A DNA stretch of 43,056 bases from the NCBI GenBank assembly GCA_047618505.1, contig JBLHLB010000004.1:1-43056 (forward strand). The letters run 5' to 3'. This stretch comes from JBLHLB01 sp047618505. Lineage in GTDB: Bacteria > Planctomycetota > UBA1135 > GCA-002686595. Positions 35,150 through 43,056 of the stretch are shown here, piece after piece. The notes below the pieces were generated by a model. It saw only the letters and a program-made list of their open reading frames with translations. It had not been told where the DNA came from and did not search any database. The stretch's first letter is position 1; each line of letters starts with the position of its first letter. A program made the translations under genes and the position numbers.

Positions 35150-37389
35150 TGCGTGACCTCCACGGCTGCGGCCACGATGTCCGCTTTCTCGACGAGCACT
35201 TCGGATGTGGATGGGCCCAGCGGCACATAAGTGTCTGCGGCGCAGACTGAACGTAGGCTTCCTTTGAATCCGCCCTCGGCCAGATCTGCGATTACGGCGG
35301 CAGCGATGCCTCCCCCCGTGCGCCGGCACTCGTCGACTACGAGCACGCGACCACAGGCTCGCGCATGCTCACGCACGGCGTCCATGGGCAGGGGATTCAA
35401 CCAGCGTAGGTCCAAGAGGCGCGCGTTCACGCCGTGCTCTTCGCGCAGGGTCTTCATGGCCCGTAGGGAAAGTGGCACGCCGTTGGCGTAGGAGATGATC
35501 AAGAGGTCCTCAGCAGCTTCCTCGTAGAGACCCACTTCGCCCGGTAAGAGCGCGCTACCTACGCTTCCGTCGGGGGCGGGATAGTCGGTCAACCAGCCGC
35601 CGTCGCCAGGCTCATGAAGGTCACGTTCGTGGTAGAGGGCGATCGGCTCCAGGAAGCAAACGACGCGCGCGCACTCCGCAGCCATAGCTAACGCGCCCCG
35701 CATCAGTCGCACCGCATCGTCGCCGCGAGAAGGCGTCACGATTGCGAGTCCTGGGATATCGCGCAGGGCACCAAAGGAGGTGTCATTGTGGAAGTGTCCG
35801 CCGAACCCCTTCTGGTAGGCAAAAGAAGCGACGCGCACGACCATGGGGTTGGTGAATTGCCCGTTCGAGAAGAAGGACAGGGAGCAGGCCTCACCGCGCA
35901 ATTGGTCGAGTGCGTTGTGGATGTAGGCCAGGTACTGAATCTCGGCGATGGGAAGCAGCCCGATGTGCGCGCCGCCCTGGGCCACACCCAGGATCATGGT
36001 CTCGTCCAGGAGTGTGTCGAAGACGCGAGCTCTCCCAAAGCGCTCCTGCAGTCCGCGCGTGATGCCGTAGACACCACCCTTCTTGCCGACGTCTTCTCCG
36101 AACATGAAGGCTTGCGGCCGCGCGGCCATGGCCTCGTTCAGGACGGCGTTCAATTGCGCAGCCAGGGTGCGCCGAGTCGGTGACTTAGCTTCCTCTGGGA
36201 GGGCGTCACCATGGGCCCTCGTGCGCGTTTTCTGCGGCAACTTTGCTGTCGCTGCCTGGCGAATCCGCGGCTCATCGTGGGGCGCAAGGGGGGCCATGAT
36301 CTCGGCGAGGGAATCGAGCCGCGGCCGACTGGAGGCCTCCTCGGCGGCGGCGCACACCCGCTCGCGGATGGAGGCGATCAGGGCTTGCAGTCCCAAGGGG
36401 GTGGCCGCTCCGCGCTCAACCAGGAGGCGCGCGTTCGCCAGGAGCGGGTCTCGCGCTTCCACCGCTTCGATTTCATCTAGGGAGTGATAGGTAGTTTCCA
36501 CATCGCTGCCGGCATGACCCCAAAGGCGCTCAGTCGCAAGGCGCAAGAAGACTGGCTGACGCTCGTGGCGACAGGTTTGTACGGCCTCTTGGCAAACGCG
36601 GTGAATGTCGTCTAGTTGGCCCTCTGCTTCGAAGTAGTGCAGGTTCGGGCGGTTGCCGTAGGTGTCGCGGATCCAGTGGCGCGGCGTGGCGACTGAAATG
36701 CCCGTACCGTTGTCTTCACACAGGAAGAGGATTGGAGTGGGGTTGTCGCGTCGCGCGGAGTATCGCGCCCCGTGGATCCCGGACTGGGCGGTGGCGTGGT
36801 TTGTCGAGGCATCACCGAAGCTGCATACCACAATGGCGTCGAGGGGTAGACCCGTGTCGATCCTCATGCGCCGGGCGCGGCCGATCGAGAAGGCCAGACC
36901 CACTGCCTTCGGCAAGTGCGATGCGATCGTCGAGGTTTGCGGCGGCACCCAGGCGGCACGACTGCCCCAGACCTTGTGTCGCCCCTGGGCCGTGGGGTCA
37001 TCCTTCGAGGCACACAGGGAGAGCAGCGTGTCGAAAAGCGGTGTGGAACCAGGAACCTGACGCATGCGCGAGGTCATGAAGGCGCCGGAGCGATAGTGCA
37101 GGAAGGCCGGGTCCGTCGGCCGCAGCAGTGTTCCAAGGACAGCGTTCTGCTCGTGCCCGGCACTGGAGATGGTGTAGAAGCTGCGGTTGCTCTTCTTTAA
37201 CTCGCGCGCTGTCACATCCAGGGCGCGGGAAAGGACCTGATCCTCGAAGATCTGAACGGCGCCACGGGCCGTCAAGCCCGAGCCTGCCCGTAGCGGTTCC
37301 TCGGGGCGTAACCGCCGCGGTGCGGGGCGGGCTTCTTCCAGGTAACGATCGAGGCTGGCCTCGACGATGGCGACGCGGTTTGTGCTCAT
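35146..37389 (-). CDS. Fused E1 alpha-beta 2-oxoacid dehydrogenase (thiamin diphosphate enzyme)
   Basis: A 747-residue protein with an E1 alpha half (about 40-380) and an E1 beta half (about 405-747) joined by a basic linker. The alpha ThDP motif is FGDASTNHA (GDA at 192-194 in place of GDG) ending in CEDNGTGIS. The beta half shows MFGEDVGKKGGVYG, ILGVAQGGAHIG, AEIQYLAYI, FGGHFHND and VVDECRRTGG, as in branched-chain-type E1 beta. It is followed by the acyltransferase gene with a 4-bp overlap. No E2 or E3 is beside it; those at 1-1377 and 2918-4321 could serve. A relative of actinobacterial fused E1 enzymes is likely; the substrate is unknown. Confidence 0.88.
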   Translation of the reverse strand: MSTNRVAIVEASLDRYLEEARPAPRRLRPEEPLRAGSGLTARGAVQIFEDQVLSRALDVTARELKKSNRSFYTISSAGHEQNAVLGTLLRPTDPAFLHYRSGAFMTSRMRQVPGSTPLFDTLLSLCASKDDPTAQGRHKVWGSRAAWVPPQTSTIASHLPKAVGLAFSIGRARRMRIDTGLPLDAIVVCSFGDASTNHATAQSGIHGARYSARRDNPTPILFLCEDNGTGISVATPRHWIRDTYGNRPNLHYFEAEGQLDDIHRVCQEAVQTCRHERQPVFLRLATERLWGHAGSDVETTYHSLDEIEAVEARDPLLANARLLVERGAATPLGLQALIASIRERVCAAAEEASSRPRLDSLAEIMAPLAPHDEPRIRQAATAKLPQKTRTRAHGDALPEEAKSPTRRTLAAQLNAVLNEAMAARPQAFMFGEDVGKKGGVYGITRGLQERFGRARVFDTLLDETMILGVAQGGAHIGLLPIAEIQYLAYIHNALDQLRGEACSLSFFSNGQFTNPMVVRVASFAYQKGFGGHFHNDTSFGALRDIPGLAIVTPSRGDDAVRLMRGALAMAAECARVVCFLEPIALYHERDLHEPGDGGWLTDYPAPDGSVGSALLPGEVGLYEEAAEDLLIISYANGVPLSLRAMKTLREEHGVNARLLDLRWLNPLPMDAVREHARACGRVLVVDECRRTGGGIAAAVIADLAEGGFKGSLRSVCAADTYVPLGPSTSEVLVEKADIVAAAVEVTQ

Positions 37390-37528
37390 GCGGGGCTCGC
37401 GACCGGGGGGCTAAGGTCGCGTTGCCAGGAGCCTAGCAGCCGTCCCTTGAAGCGTCGACGCAGAGGGGCCATGGCGTTCCGAATTCCTGCTCAGGATTCG
37501 AACTCGGTTGCCCCAAGCCCGACTTTCT

Positions 37529-39265
37529 TCAGCGCACTCCGAAGCAGCCCATGGCATTTAAGAGGCCTTCTTCGACTCGCTCGTCTCCGGCTAGGTCCCG
37601 GGTCCAGGCCAAGGGGAGGGCACGGGGGAGGGCATCGGTTTGGTCCAGCTCCAAGGCTCCCGCCGCGAATCTCAGGCGGCAGGGCGAATCCTCCGCCAAG
37701 CGATAGTCGCCCAGGGTTCGATCCAGAAAACGCGGGGCACGGTCCGTAAGGTTGCCTGCCCGGGCGAATGCCGCCCTAGCTTCGGGGTCCGCCGTCAGTC
37801 TTCCAACCAGGCAATAGCGCGCCAATTCGGGGTCCATGTCGGCCAGATCGTTGCCGTCCCCATTGCCAACGACGATGCTGCCGACCAGGGCGAAGTTGCT
37901 GGAACCGGAGTGCCGCCTGTGATCTCGGATTCCACCAGCGTCATTATCGACGACTGTGCAGGATTGGATGGAAACCGACTGCAGGCGACCGTCTGCCAGT
38001 GAATAAATTCCGTAGCTGCCGTTCCTAGCGAAGAGCGAGTTCCCGATGATGACCGCAGTGGGTTCCGTCAGGAAATTCGCGACATAGAGCCCGTTGCCGC
38101 GGTTGTTGCGAAAGCTCGAGCGACTCACAAAGAGCGCTTGCTGAGAGGACGTAATATGCGCACCCACACCGTTCCAGCGGAAGAGGCAGTCTTGAATCAG
38201 GTTGCCCTTAACTTCGGGGTTCACCGGTTCCGCTTGAACCCCCTTTGCCGATCCGTCGCCTAAGAATCCCGTGAGCCGCAGGCCGAACAGCTCGTTGGCC
38301 AGAAAGCGTGAACCCTTGATCACGATGCCGGAATCCAGGCAGGGGCGACGAAATTCGATGCCGATCAGGTTGTCCCTGAATGTGCAGTCCGTGAATCGGT
38401 AGGGCCCACCGCGATTGCGCCCGTCGCGCCCGACGCGCAGCACGCCGGCCTGTGTCATGCCCGAAATCGTGCAGTCCTCCAGGGAGACGTCGTGCCAGAC
38501 ATTGGCGACGCCTTCTTCCTCAGCGCCGCGAGGTTCGTCGATGTTCTCGTTCGGATCGCATTCCAAGGCGATGCCGATCGCGCCGTCGCGCATATCGCAG
38601 CCCACCAGGCTCATTTCGAGGCGTCCTTCGCCCAGGGCGCGCAGGCCGAAGCGAGTGCCCTGGGTGCGCATACCGTTGGCTTTGAAAAGGATCGGCAGGG
38701 GCTCTGCCGCCGAGCCGAGATCCAGTGCGACACCGGTGGCGAGACCCTCGAAGAGCACGTCTTCGAGCAAGACCTCGCGCGGAGCCGCGCTGCCGTCTGG
38801 TACGGATCCAAGGGCCAGGCCGACCCCCGAGCCGCGCACTGTCAATCCGGTGAGTTGTGCGCGGCCCGTGGATTCCACCCCGAGGCGCAGGGCCAGGGGC
38901 GCGTCGCCCGCGTCGATGATCGCCGTGCCCGAGCCCAGGCCAGAGAGGGATACGCCGCCGGTTAGGTCCAGGGGGAAGCGCTCCCCAGCTTCCGCGTCGT
39001 AGGTCCCGATAGATACGTGAATCTGGATCGGGTCCGAACTCCCGCCGGAGCGAGCTCGACTGAGGGCCGCGCTGATCGAGCGCAGGGGCGTCTCGCGCGT
39101 GCCACTCGCGGCGTCGTCTCCGCGGCTGTCGACGAAGAGCACTGACGTCTCCGAAGGCCATTCGGGGACATGTGCAGATCGATCAAGCGCAGAGGCGCTT
39201 GCGGTGGAAATGAGAGCCGCCGCACCCAAGGCTAGGGCTGCGGCGGTCAAGAGGCCGTGGGTCAC
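37529..39265 (-). CDS. Secreted right-handed parallel beta-helix protein
   Basis: A 578-residue exported protein. After a signal peptide (THGLLTAAALALGAAALIS), the start of the mature part FVDSRGDDAASGTRETPLRSI matches the DUF1565/pectate-lyase-like N-cap seen in many planctomycete secreted proteins. It is followed by repeated NG/FRDN/CTF-type coils (FTDCTFRDNLIGIEF, SSFRNNRGNGLYV, SCTVVDNDAGGI). No catalytic residues can be assigned. The GTG start at 39265 is supported by AAAGGAG 7 nt upstream. It lies 37 bp after the Asp-box gene on the same strand and probably shares its transcript. Confidence 0.8.
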   Translation of the reverse strand: MTHGLLTAAALALGAAALISTASASALDRSAHVPEWPSETSVLFVDSRGDDAASGTRETPLRSISAALSRARSGGSSDPIQIHVSIGTYDAEAGERFPLDLTGGVSLSGLGSGTAIIDAGDAPLALRLGVESTGRAQLTGLTVRGSGVGLALGSVPDGSAAPREVLLEDVLFEGLATGVALDLGSAAEPLPILFKANGMRTQGTRFGLRALGEGRLEMSLVGCDMRDGAIGIALECDPNENIDEPRGAEEEGVANVWHDVSLEDCTISGMTQAGVLRVGRDGRNRGGPYRFTDCTFRDNLIGIEFRRPCLDSGIVIKGSRFLANELFGLRLTGFLGDGSAKGVQAEPVNPEVKGNLIQDCLFRWNGVGAHITSSQQALFVSRSSFRNNRGNGLYVANFLTEPTAVIIGNSLFARNGSYGIYSLADGRLQSVSIQSCTVVDNDAGGIRDHRRHSGSSNFALVGSIVVGNGDGNDLADMDPELARYCLVGRLTADPEARAAFARAGNLTDRAPRFLDRTLGDYRLAEDSPCRLRFAAGALELDQTDALPRALPLAWTRDLAGDERVEEGLLNAMGCFGVR

Positions 39266-39272
39266 GGGCTCG

Positions 39273-39279
39273 CTCCTTT
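39273..39279 (-). promoter_or_regulatory. Ribosome binding site deciding a GTG start
   Basis: On the minus strand AAAGGAG lies 7 nt before GTG 39265. This is one of the clearest Shine-Dalgarno sequences in the window and rules out the longer open frame that begins at 39367. Confidence 0.8.
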
Positions 39280-39302
39280 GGATGAGTTTCCGTCGGTCGG
39301 GA

Positions 39303-41087
39303 TCAGAAGCCGATGCTGGTGGGGGCCGTGGAGTGAACCACGTTGTTGCCCGCATCCAGTACAACACAAACCCAATCCCAGGTCATGCCCGCAAGGAAGG
39401 GGCGCGGCCCAAGGGTGTCGAAACCGACAGTCGCGCTCCCGGTTGCGTCCAGGACACCGACGTTGTTCTGGAAGATAGCGGTGTTCGCGAAGAGTTGGGA
39501 CAGGTCCGTAACAACGTCCGGGTTCAGGGGGATATCGACGCCGCTGACGATGACGCCAGGGCTTGTGCCGGAGGCGCTGGCTACGACGAGATACTTGGCC
39601 CCGGCGTAGTTCGGTCCGATGTTGACGGAGATCTGCGCCGAACCACCGACGCCCGCCGGGATCGTCTCCACATCCGTGGAGAGGGCCATGTTCATGCGGT
39701 CCGTGTAGACGTCCTGGGTGTTGCCACTGCGTCCATCAACCCAGAAGGGGAAGATGCTCCGGTCGCTGGCTTCCACATCGATGTAGTCGCCGATGAAGGT
39801 GCCGCTGAATTCCGTGGAGGCGTGGTTCCAGCCCACGTCCGATGCCCGCGTGTTGCTCCAGCTCTGACCACCATCCGAGGAACGGCCTAGCCAAGTCCAG
39901 AGCAGATAGTTTGAAGGGTCCAAGCGGCGGTCGAAGAAGGTTACGTTGACGTTTCCGGCCGGGTCGACGACTACGCCTGGGAAGACCTGGTCAAAGTTGG
40001 CGCCATCGTTGTTGACGAGTACGTTTTGGCTCCAGGTCGAACCATTATCCGAAGATGTCGCGACGCGTACGTCGGCCTGCCCGCCGGTCCAGGTGTGGTA
40101 GGCCACATAGATGTTGCCGCTGTAGGGGCCGCTGGATTGGTCGGCGTCCATGGCGAAGATGTCGAACATCCGGAACACAGAACCGGGGATCGGGGAGGGC
40201 ACCTGGCCGAAGTTCGCTACGAGCACATCCGTGCCCCAGGTGGCGCCGTTGTCGAAGGAGCGATCGAAAAGAACGCGCTTGTTGGAGCCGCGGTCAGCCC
40301 ACATGACGTAGACCTCGCCGTTCGCGCCGTAGGCCACGTCGGGGGAGATGTCGTTGACGCTGCTGCTGTCGCTGATGCGCTGGCCTGTACTCCAGGTCGC
40401 CCCGGTGTCGCTGGACGTAGAGGCGAAGATGGGATCGCCGCCGGTCGTACCGAAGCGGTCCCAGGCCGTAGTCAGACTGCCGGGATTGGTGCCCGATAGG
40501 TCTGCATCAACTTGGGGCTTGTCGTTGCTAGAGTCCAGGTCGACAAAGCTCTTTGTCCAGGTCAGTCCACCGTCGAGGGAGCGATAGCTTGTCACGCGAC
40601 TGCCGCCCGCCCCCTGGTACTGCATGCCAACAATCACGGCTGTCCCGTCCGCTGCAAAGGCCACACAGGGATCGCCGGAGAAGCTGAAGCTCGAATCAAT
40701 CCCGAAGGTGTTCGTGGTCCAGGTTGTGCCGCCGTCGAGTGTCGAGTACCAACCGATTTCCACGCTACCGTTGCGGTAGTCGTTGGCCACGCCGACCCAG
40801 TTGTCGCGGTTGTTCGGGTTGACCGCAAAGGACGTCTCGTTCTGGGGTGAGCTGGTCACCTGGTTGACGCGAATGTCCGTGCTGTCCATGCGGCTATTGA
40901 GCGCGCCACCACCCAGAAGCATGTTGGGGGCGTCGTTGAAGACGCCACCCCCGGCGAAACTCCCCACCGGCGGGGCTGTGCTGAAGCGGCCCAGCTCCGG
41001 GTGAATCTGATCCTGTGAGGTGGCGGTCGTCGCCAGTCCGGCACAGGCGGCTAGGGCAACCAGGAGGGAGCGGTTGGGTCGGGACAT
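39303..41087 (-). CDS. Secreted Asp-box (BNR) protein with a planctomycete-like C-terminal domain
   Basis: A 594-residue exported protein. A signal peptide (SLLVALAACAGLATTATSQ) precedes a sialidase-like beta-propeller with six Asp-box motifs: STLDGGTTW, SLDGGLTW, SSDTGATW, SFDNGATW, SSDNGSTW and SSDGGQSW. The sialidase Arg triad and catalytic Tyr/Glu cannot be confirmed, so enzymatic activity is not claimed. The last 120 or so residues (YLVVASASGTSPGVIV, VGVLDATGSATV, WVCVVLDAGNNV) form a separate domain like one often at the end of secreted proteins in the Poly30/Engelhardtia planctomycetes. The ATG at 41087 gives the signal peptide; 15 residues upstream are open but unneeded. Confidence 0.82.
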   Translation of the reverse strand: MSRPNRSLLVALAACAGLATTATSQDQIHPELGRFSTAPPVGSFAGGGVFNDAPNMLLGGGALNSRMDSTDIRVNQVTSSPQNETSFAVNPNNRDNWVGVANDYRNGSVEIGWYSTLDGGTTWTTNTFGIDSSFSFSGDPCVAFAADGTAVIVGMQYQGAGGSRVTSYRSLDGGLTWTKSFVDLDSSNDKPQVDADLSGTNPGSLTTAWDRFGTTGGDPIFASTSSDTGATWSTGQRISDSSSVNDISPDVAYGANGEVYVMWADRGSNKRVLFDRSFDNGATWGTDVLVANFGQVPSPIPGSVFRMFDIFAMDADQSSGPYSGNIYVAYHTWTGGQADVRVATSSDNGSTWSQNVLVNNDGANFDQVFPGVVVDPAGNVNVTFFDRRLDPSNYLLWTWLGRSSDGGQSWSNTRASDVGWNHASTEFSGTFIGDYIDVEASDRSIFPFWVDGRSGNTQDVYTDRMNMALSTDVETIPAGVGGSAQISVNIGPNYAGAKYLVVASASGTSPGVIVSGVDIPLNPDVVTDLSQLFANTAIFQNNVGVLDATGSATVGFDTLGPRPFLAGMTWDWVCVVLDAGNNVVHSTAPTSIGF

Positions 41088-41356
41088 GATGAAGGCCGGG
41101 GGATGGTCGTGGGCGGGGATAGGGAAGCTCACTTAGGTCCGTCACGGTGACGCCGCGCGTCGAACCTGCGGACCCCAAATATCATATGGGGCGCAATCGC
41201 TTCCGGGTGCCCTATCTCCCCTCATCGGTCCGGCAACGGACTTCTGCGTAGTCCTTTCCGGCTGTCCTTTGGTGGGGCGGCTGGGACCCGGAAGAGGGTT
41301 CCGCTTGATTCTTCAAAGCATGGATTTATACGGCTGGCTTCAATTCGGAGGGGTGC
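41088..41356. other. Divergent intergenic region upstream of the pilin operon
   Basis: About 269 bp between divergent starts. It holds an imperfect dyad, CCCCAAATATCATATGGGG (41173-41191), a GTCCG-GCAA-CGGAC hairpin (41228-41241, GNRA-type loop) and the promoter called separately. The dyad and hairpin could be an operator and a leader structure, but neither matches a riboswitch class I know. Confidence 0.5.
41305..41332 (+). promoter_or_regulatory. Candidate sigma-70-like promoter of the pilin operon
   Basis: TTGATT (41305-41310), a 16-bp spacer and TATACG (41327-41332) lie about 25 bp before the first pilin start. The stretch is AT-rich compared with its surroundings. Confidence 0.4.
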
Positions 41357-42037
41357 TTGAACCGAAAGCAAATAAGCGCTCTCCCGGGGATGCAATTGGG
41401 CTCCCCTCTGCCAATGCGAACCAAGTACCACAAGAGTAGGACCTCCGCGTCCGCAACAAGGATAGGCAGCCGCGCCAGGGGCCTAGGTCGAACTGGAAGC
41501 AGCGAGGGGGGATACCTCGCCCTGGAGGTGATCTTGGTGGCCCTGATCATGGCCGTGGCGCTCCAGATCTTCGTGCAAATCACTTTTGCGACGACTCAGC
41601 AGCGCAAGGTCAACCGTAAGAACTTCCTGGCCATGGAGGCCTCGCGCTCGACCATCGAGCACTTGCGTGGTCTCGACTTGGGTCAGGTTTTCGCGCTCTA
41701 CAACGACGATCCGAGCGACGATCCCGGTGGGCCGGGAACCGCGCCCGGTCCCTATTTTGTGGTCTCTAGCCTGACGCCCATTGAGGCGGCCTTCGAAGGC
41801 AATCAAGGCCAGTTGATCTTTCCCGTGGATTCTGCCGAGCCCTCGATCCTGCGGGAGGATGTCGACAACCGAGACCTCGGCCTGCCCCGCGACATGGACG
41901 GCGACGGTGTGATAGACGGCGAGGATCACTCCCTTGACTACTCGATCCTTCCGGTTGAAGTGCGCGTTGTTTGGCGTGGGCAATCGGGCCGCAGGCAGTT
42001 GTCCCAACACGTGCTCCTGACGGAGATGAAACAGTGA
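41357..42037 (+). CDS. Type IV pilin-like (pseudopilin) protein
   Basis: A 226-residue protein with a type III (prepilin) signal: G52 followed by YLALEVILVALIMAVAL, with the conserved Glu at +5 of the mature protein (E57). A prepilin peptidase would cut after G52. The C-terminal domain contains DMDGDGVIDGEDHS, an Asp-rich loop like those that bind Ca2+. The start is TTG at 41357 with GGAGG 5 nt upstream; this gives a long 52-residue leader, and ATG 41390 or 41414 is possible. The stop overlaps the next pilin start by one base (TGATG). It probably forms a minor pilin or pseudopilus tip subunit. Confidence 0.75.
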   Translation: MNRKQISALPGMQLGSPLPMRTKYHKSRTSASATRIGSRARGLGRTGSSEGGYLALEVILVALIMAVALQIFVQITFATTQQRKVNRKNFLAMEASRSTIEHLRGLDLGQVFALYNDDPSDDPGGPGTAPGPYFVVSSLTPIEAAFEGNQGQLIFPVDSAEPSILREDVDNRDLGLPRDMDGDGVIDGEDHSLDYSILPVEVRVVWRGQSGRRQLSQHVLLTEMKQ

Positions 42038-42633
42038 TGGAAGCAGCGCGAAGCACTCGCAGCGGCTTCAGCCTCATAGAAGTCGTTCTGATGTCGGGGA
42101 TCCTCTTCGTGGTGATCGCAAAGGCCTCCCTAGTGACCGGATCGATCCTTGAGTTTCAGGCGCGCGAAGGTTCCGCCATGAGCCTCGACGACCAGGCCCA
42201 ACAGGTCTTGGACCGTATCGCCTACGAGGTGATGAGCTGCGACTACGACACTCTGAAACCGAGCATGGAGGAACCCAGTGATTCCTCCGGGGTCATCTAT
42301 CAATTCGCCCTCGGCCTAGAGGAGGGCAGCATCGTCTGGAGCGACCCCCAGGAGATCGCGAAGGAGATCGACAATGGTGACGTCTACTGGCGCGAGAACC
42401 TTGGCACGGAAGAAGAACGTCAGGTGGTTTGGACACGCCAGGTGAGTGGATTTCTGGAGGGTGAGGTGCCCAACGGGCTTGACGACAACGGCAATGGACT
42501 GATCGATGAGAAGGGCCTCTCCTTCACGCTGAAGGGACCCGAGGTCACGATCCGCCTGACGCTGGAGCAGGTCAATGCAAAGGGTACGGCACAGCTGTTC
42601 TCCTACGAGCGCACGGTCCTCTGCCGCAACTGA
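42037..42633 (+). CDS. Type IV pilin-like (pseudopilin) protein
   Basis: A 198-residue protein with a short leader and prepilin signal RSG|FSLIEVVLMSGILFVVI: cleavage after G10, Glu at +5 (E15). This is the classic GspH/I/J or PilV/W-type N-terminus. It also carries an Asn/Asp-rich loop, GLDDNGNGLIDEKGL, comparable to the DxDxDG loop of its neighbour. The ATG at 42037 shares a base with the upstream stop; the open frame upstream to 41971 lies inside the previous gene and is not used. A possible partner, the PilX-like gene, begins 12 bp downstream. Confidence 0.85.
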   Translation: MEAARSTRSGFSLIEVVLMSGILFVVIAKASLVTGSILEFQAREGSAMSLDDQAQQVLDRIAYEVMSCDYDTLKPSMEEPSDSSGVIYQFALGLEEGSIVWSDPQEIAKEIDNGDVYWRENLGTEEERQVVWTRQVSGFLEGEVPNGLDDNGNGLIDEKGLSFTLKGPEVTIRLTLEQVNAKGTAQLFSYERTVLCRN

Positions 42634-42645
42634 GGACCATCAATC

Positions 42646-43056
42646 ATGAACATTGGAATCGAAAATAGGGCGCGCCTGAGCGCCTCGAAAGGCCGCGAGG
42701 GCTCGGTCATCGTGATCTTCCTTGCACTCTTGATCCTCATCTCGGGTGTCGGGCTTGCGATGCTGCGTTCGGGGGTGTCGGTTACCTCGCGTCAGTCCCT
42801 TGCGCTGGATGGCAAGACCGCTTTCTACGTAGCGGAGTCGGGGCTCGCGGAGGCCTATTGGGGAATGACCCACGGCAAGACCGGGCAAGTGGGCACGGAG
42901 TCCGATCCGGTCTACTTTGGCGGCGGCCTCTTCTGGGTGGATGCTTTCCCCCAGGGTGATGACGTTTACCTTCTGCAGTCGACGGGCATGTTTGGGCGCG
43001 GCAGTGTGTCGCTTTCCCTCGCTGTTCGTGCCAAGGCCGTGGACAAGGCTGGTGCA
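42646..43056 (+). CDS. PilX-like minor pilin assembly protein, 3' partial
   Basis: The first 137 codons of a gene cut by the right edge. A basic N-terminus is followed by a hydrophobic helix (GSVIVIFLALLILISGVGLAMLRSG) and LDGKTAFYVAESGLAEAYWG, the region seen at the start of PilX-type proteins (AExGL motif). GAGGA at 42632-42636 lies 9 nt before the ATG. Together with the two upstream pseudopilins it looks like a PilV/W/X-type minor pilin set for a type IV pilus or type II secretion pseudopilus. The rest of the operon is outside the window. Confidence 0.78.
   Translation, partial: MNIGIENRARLSASKGREGSVIVIFLALLILISGVGLAMLRSGVSVTSRQSLALDGKTAFYVAESGLAEAYWGMTHGKTGQVGTESDPVYFGGGLFWVDAFPQGDDVYLLQSTGMFGRGSVSLSLAVRAKAVDKAGA

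Noticed and set aside
37490..37515. tRNA T-arm-like stretch (GGATTCGAACTC)
   Set aside because: The flanking bases do not pair into a T-stem and no acceptor, D or anticodon arm can be built around it.
41200..41356. Possible c-di-GMP riboswitch upstream of the pilin operon
   Set aside because: Such riboswitches occur before pilin genes, but the conserved GACGCAAAG-type core is absent on both strands; only a short GCAA-loop hairpin is present.

Overview
The window is a GC-rich, densely coded bacterial chromosome segment with about 30 genes on both strands. I saw no rRNA, tRNA, CRISPR array or intact transposase gene. Several features fit a marine Planctomycetota-like organism: a secreted Asp-box protein whose C-terminal domain looks like one common in the Poly30/Engelhardtia-type planctomycete group, secreted parallel beta-helix proteins, pseudopilins carrying Asp-rich DxDxDG-type loops, HDOD-rich signalling and many lipoprotein or secreted hydrolases. 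This assignment is an inference from gene content, not from a phylogenetic marker.

Layout. (1) 1-5046: a branched-chain-type 2-oxoacid dehydrogenase operon (E2, cut by the left edge; E1 alpha; E3) ending in lipB, the octanoyltransferase that starts lipoylation of E2. A 61-bp palindromic tandem repeat separates E2 from E1 alpha. (2) 5274-9575: a BarA-like hybrid sensor kinase followed by an HDOD-receiver-GGDEF diguanylate cyclase. (3) 9628-14537: a UMF1-type MFS transporter, a PHP-domain (CehA/McbA-like) lipoprotein hydrolase on the minus strand, and an M20 dipeptidase. (4) 14556-15540: a decayed mscS pseudogene with several independent lesions. (5) 15696-18077: an HDOD protein and a soluble pyridine nucleotide transhydrogenase. 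(6) 22986-18263, minus strand: a DJ-1/PfpI lipoprotein, a large secreted M14 peptidase and a SenB-like selenosugar synthase with no senA or senC beside it. (7) 23056-30757: a tightly packed run of a YtkA/FixH-like lipoprotein, a di-haem cytochrome c peroxidase, a molybdopterin oxidoreductase and two ABC-2 ATPase/permease pairs; five consecutive junctions are 4-bp stop/start overlaps. (8) 30865-34160: a secreted beta-helix protein and a hybrid histidine-kinase-like protein lacking its phospho-acceptor histidine. (9) 37389-34157, minus strand: a fused E1 alpha-beta 2-oxoacid dehydrogenase coupled to a FabD-like acyltransferase. (10) 41087-37529, minus strand: a beta-helix protein and an Asp-box protein. 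(11) 41357-end: a pseudopilin operon cut by the right edge.

The best candidates for something undescribed are the coupled peroxidase/molybdoenzyme/double-ABC cluster, the fused E1 plus acyltransferase pair, the orphan SenB, and two hybrid kinases damaged in complementary places (one keeps its His but has a broken ATP site; the other keeps its ATP site but has no His). A cross-cutting signal is five in-frame tandem repeats with a 12-bp period in unrelated genes, one of them inside the dead mscS.
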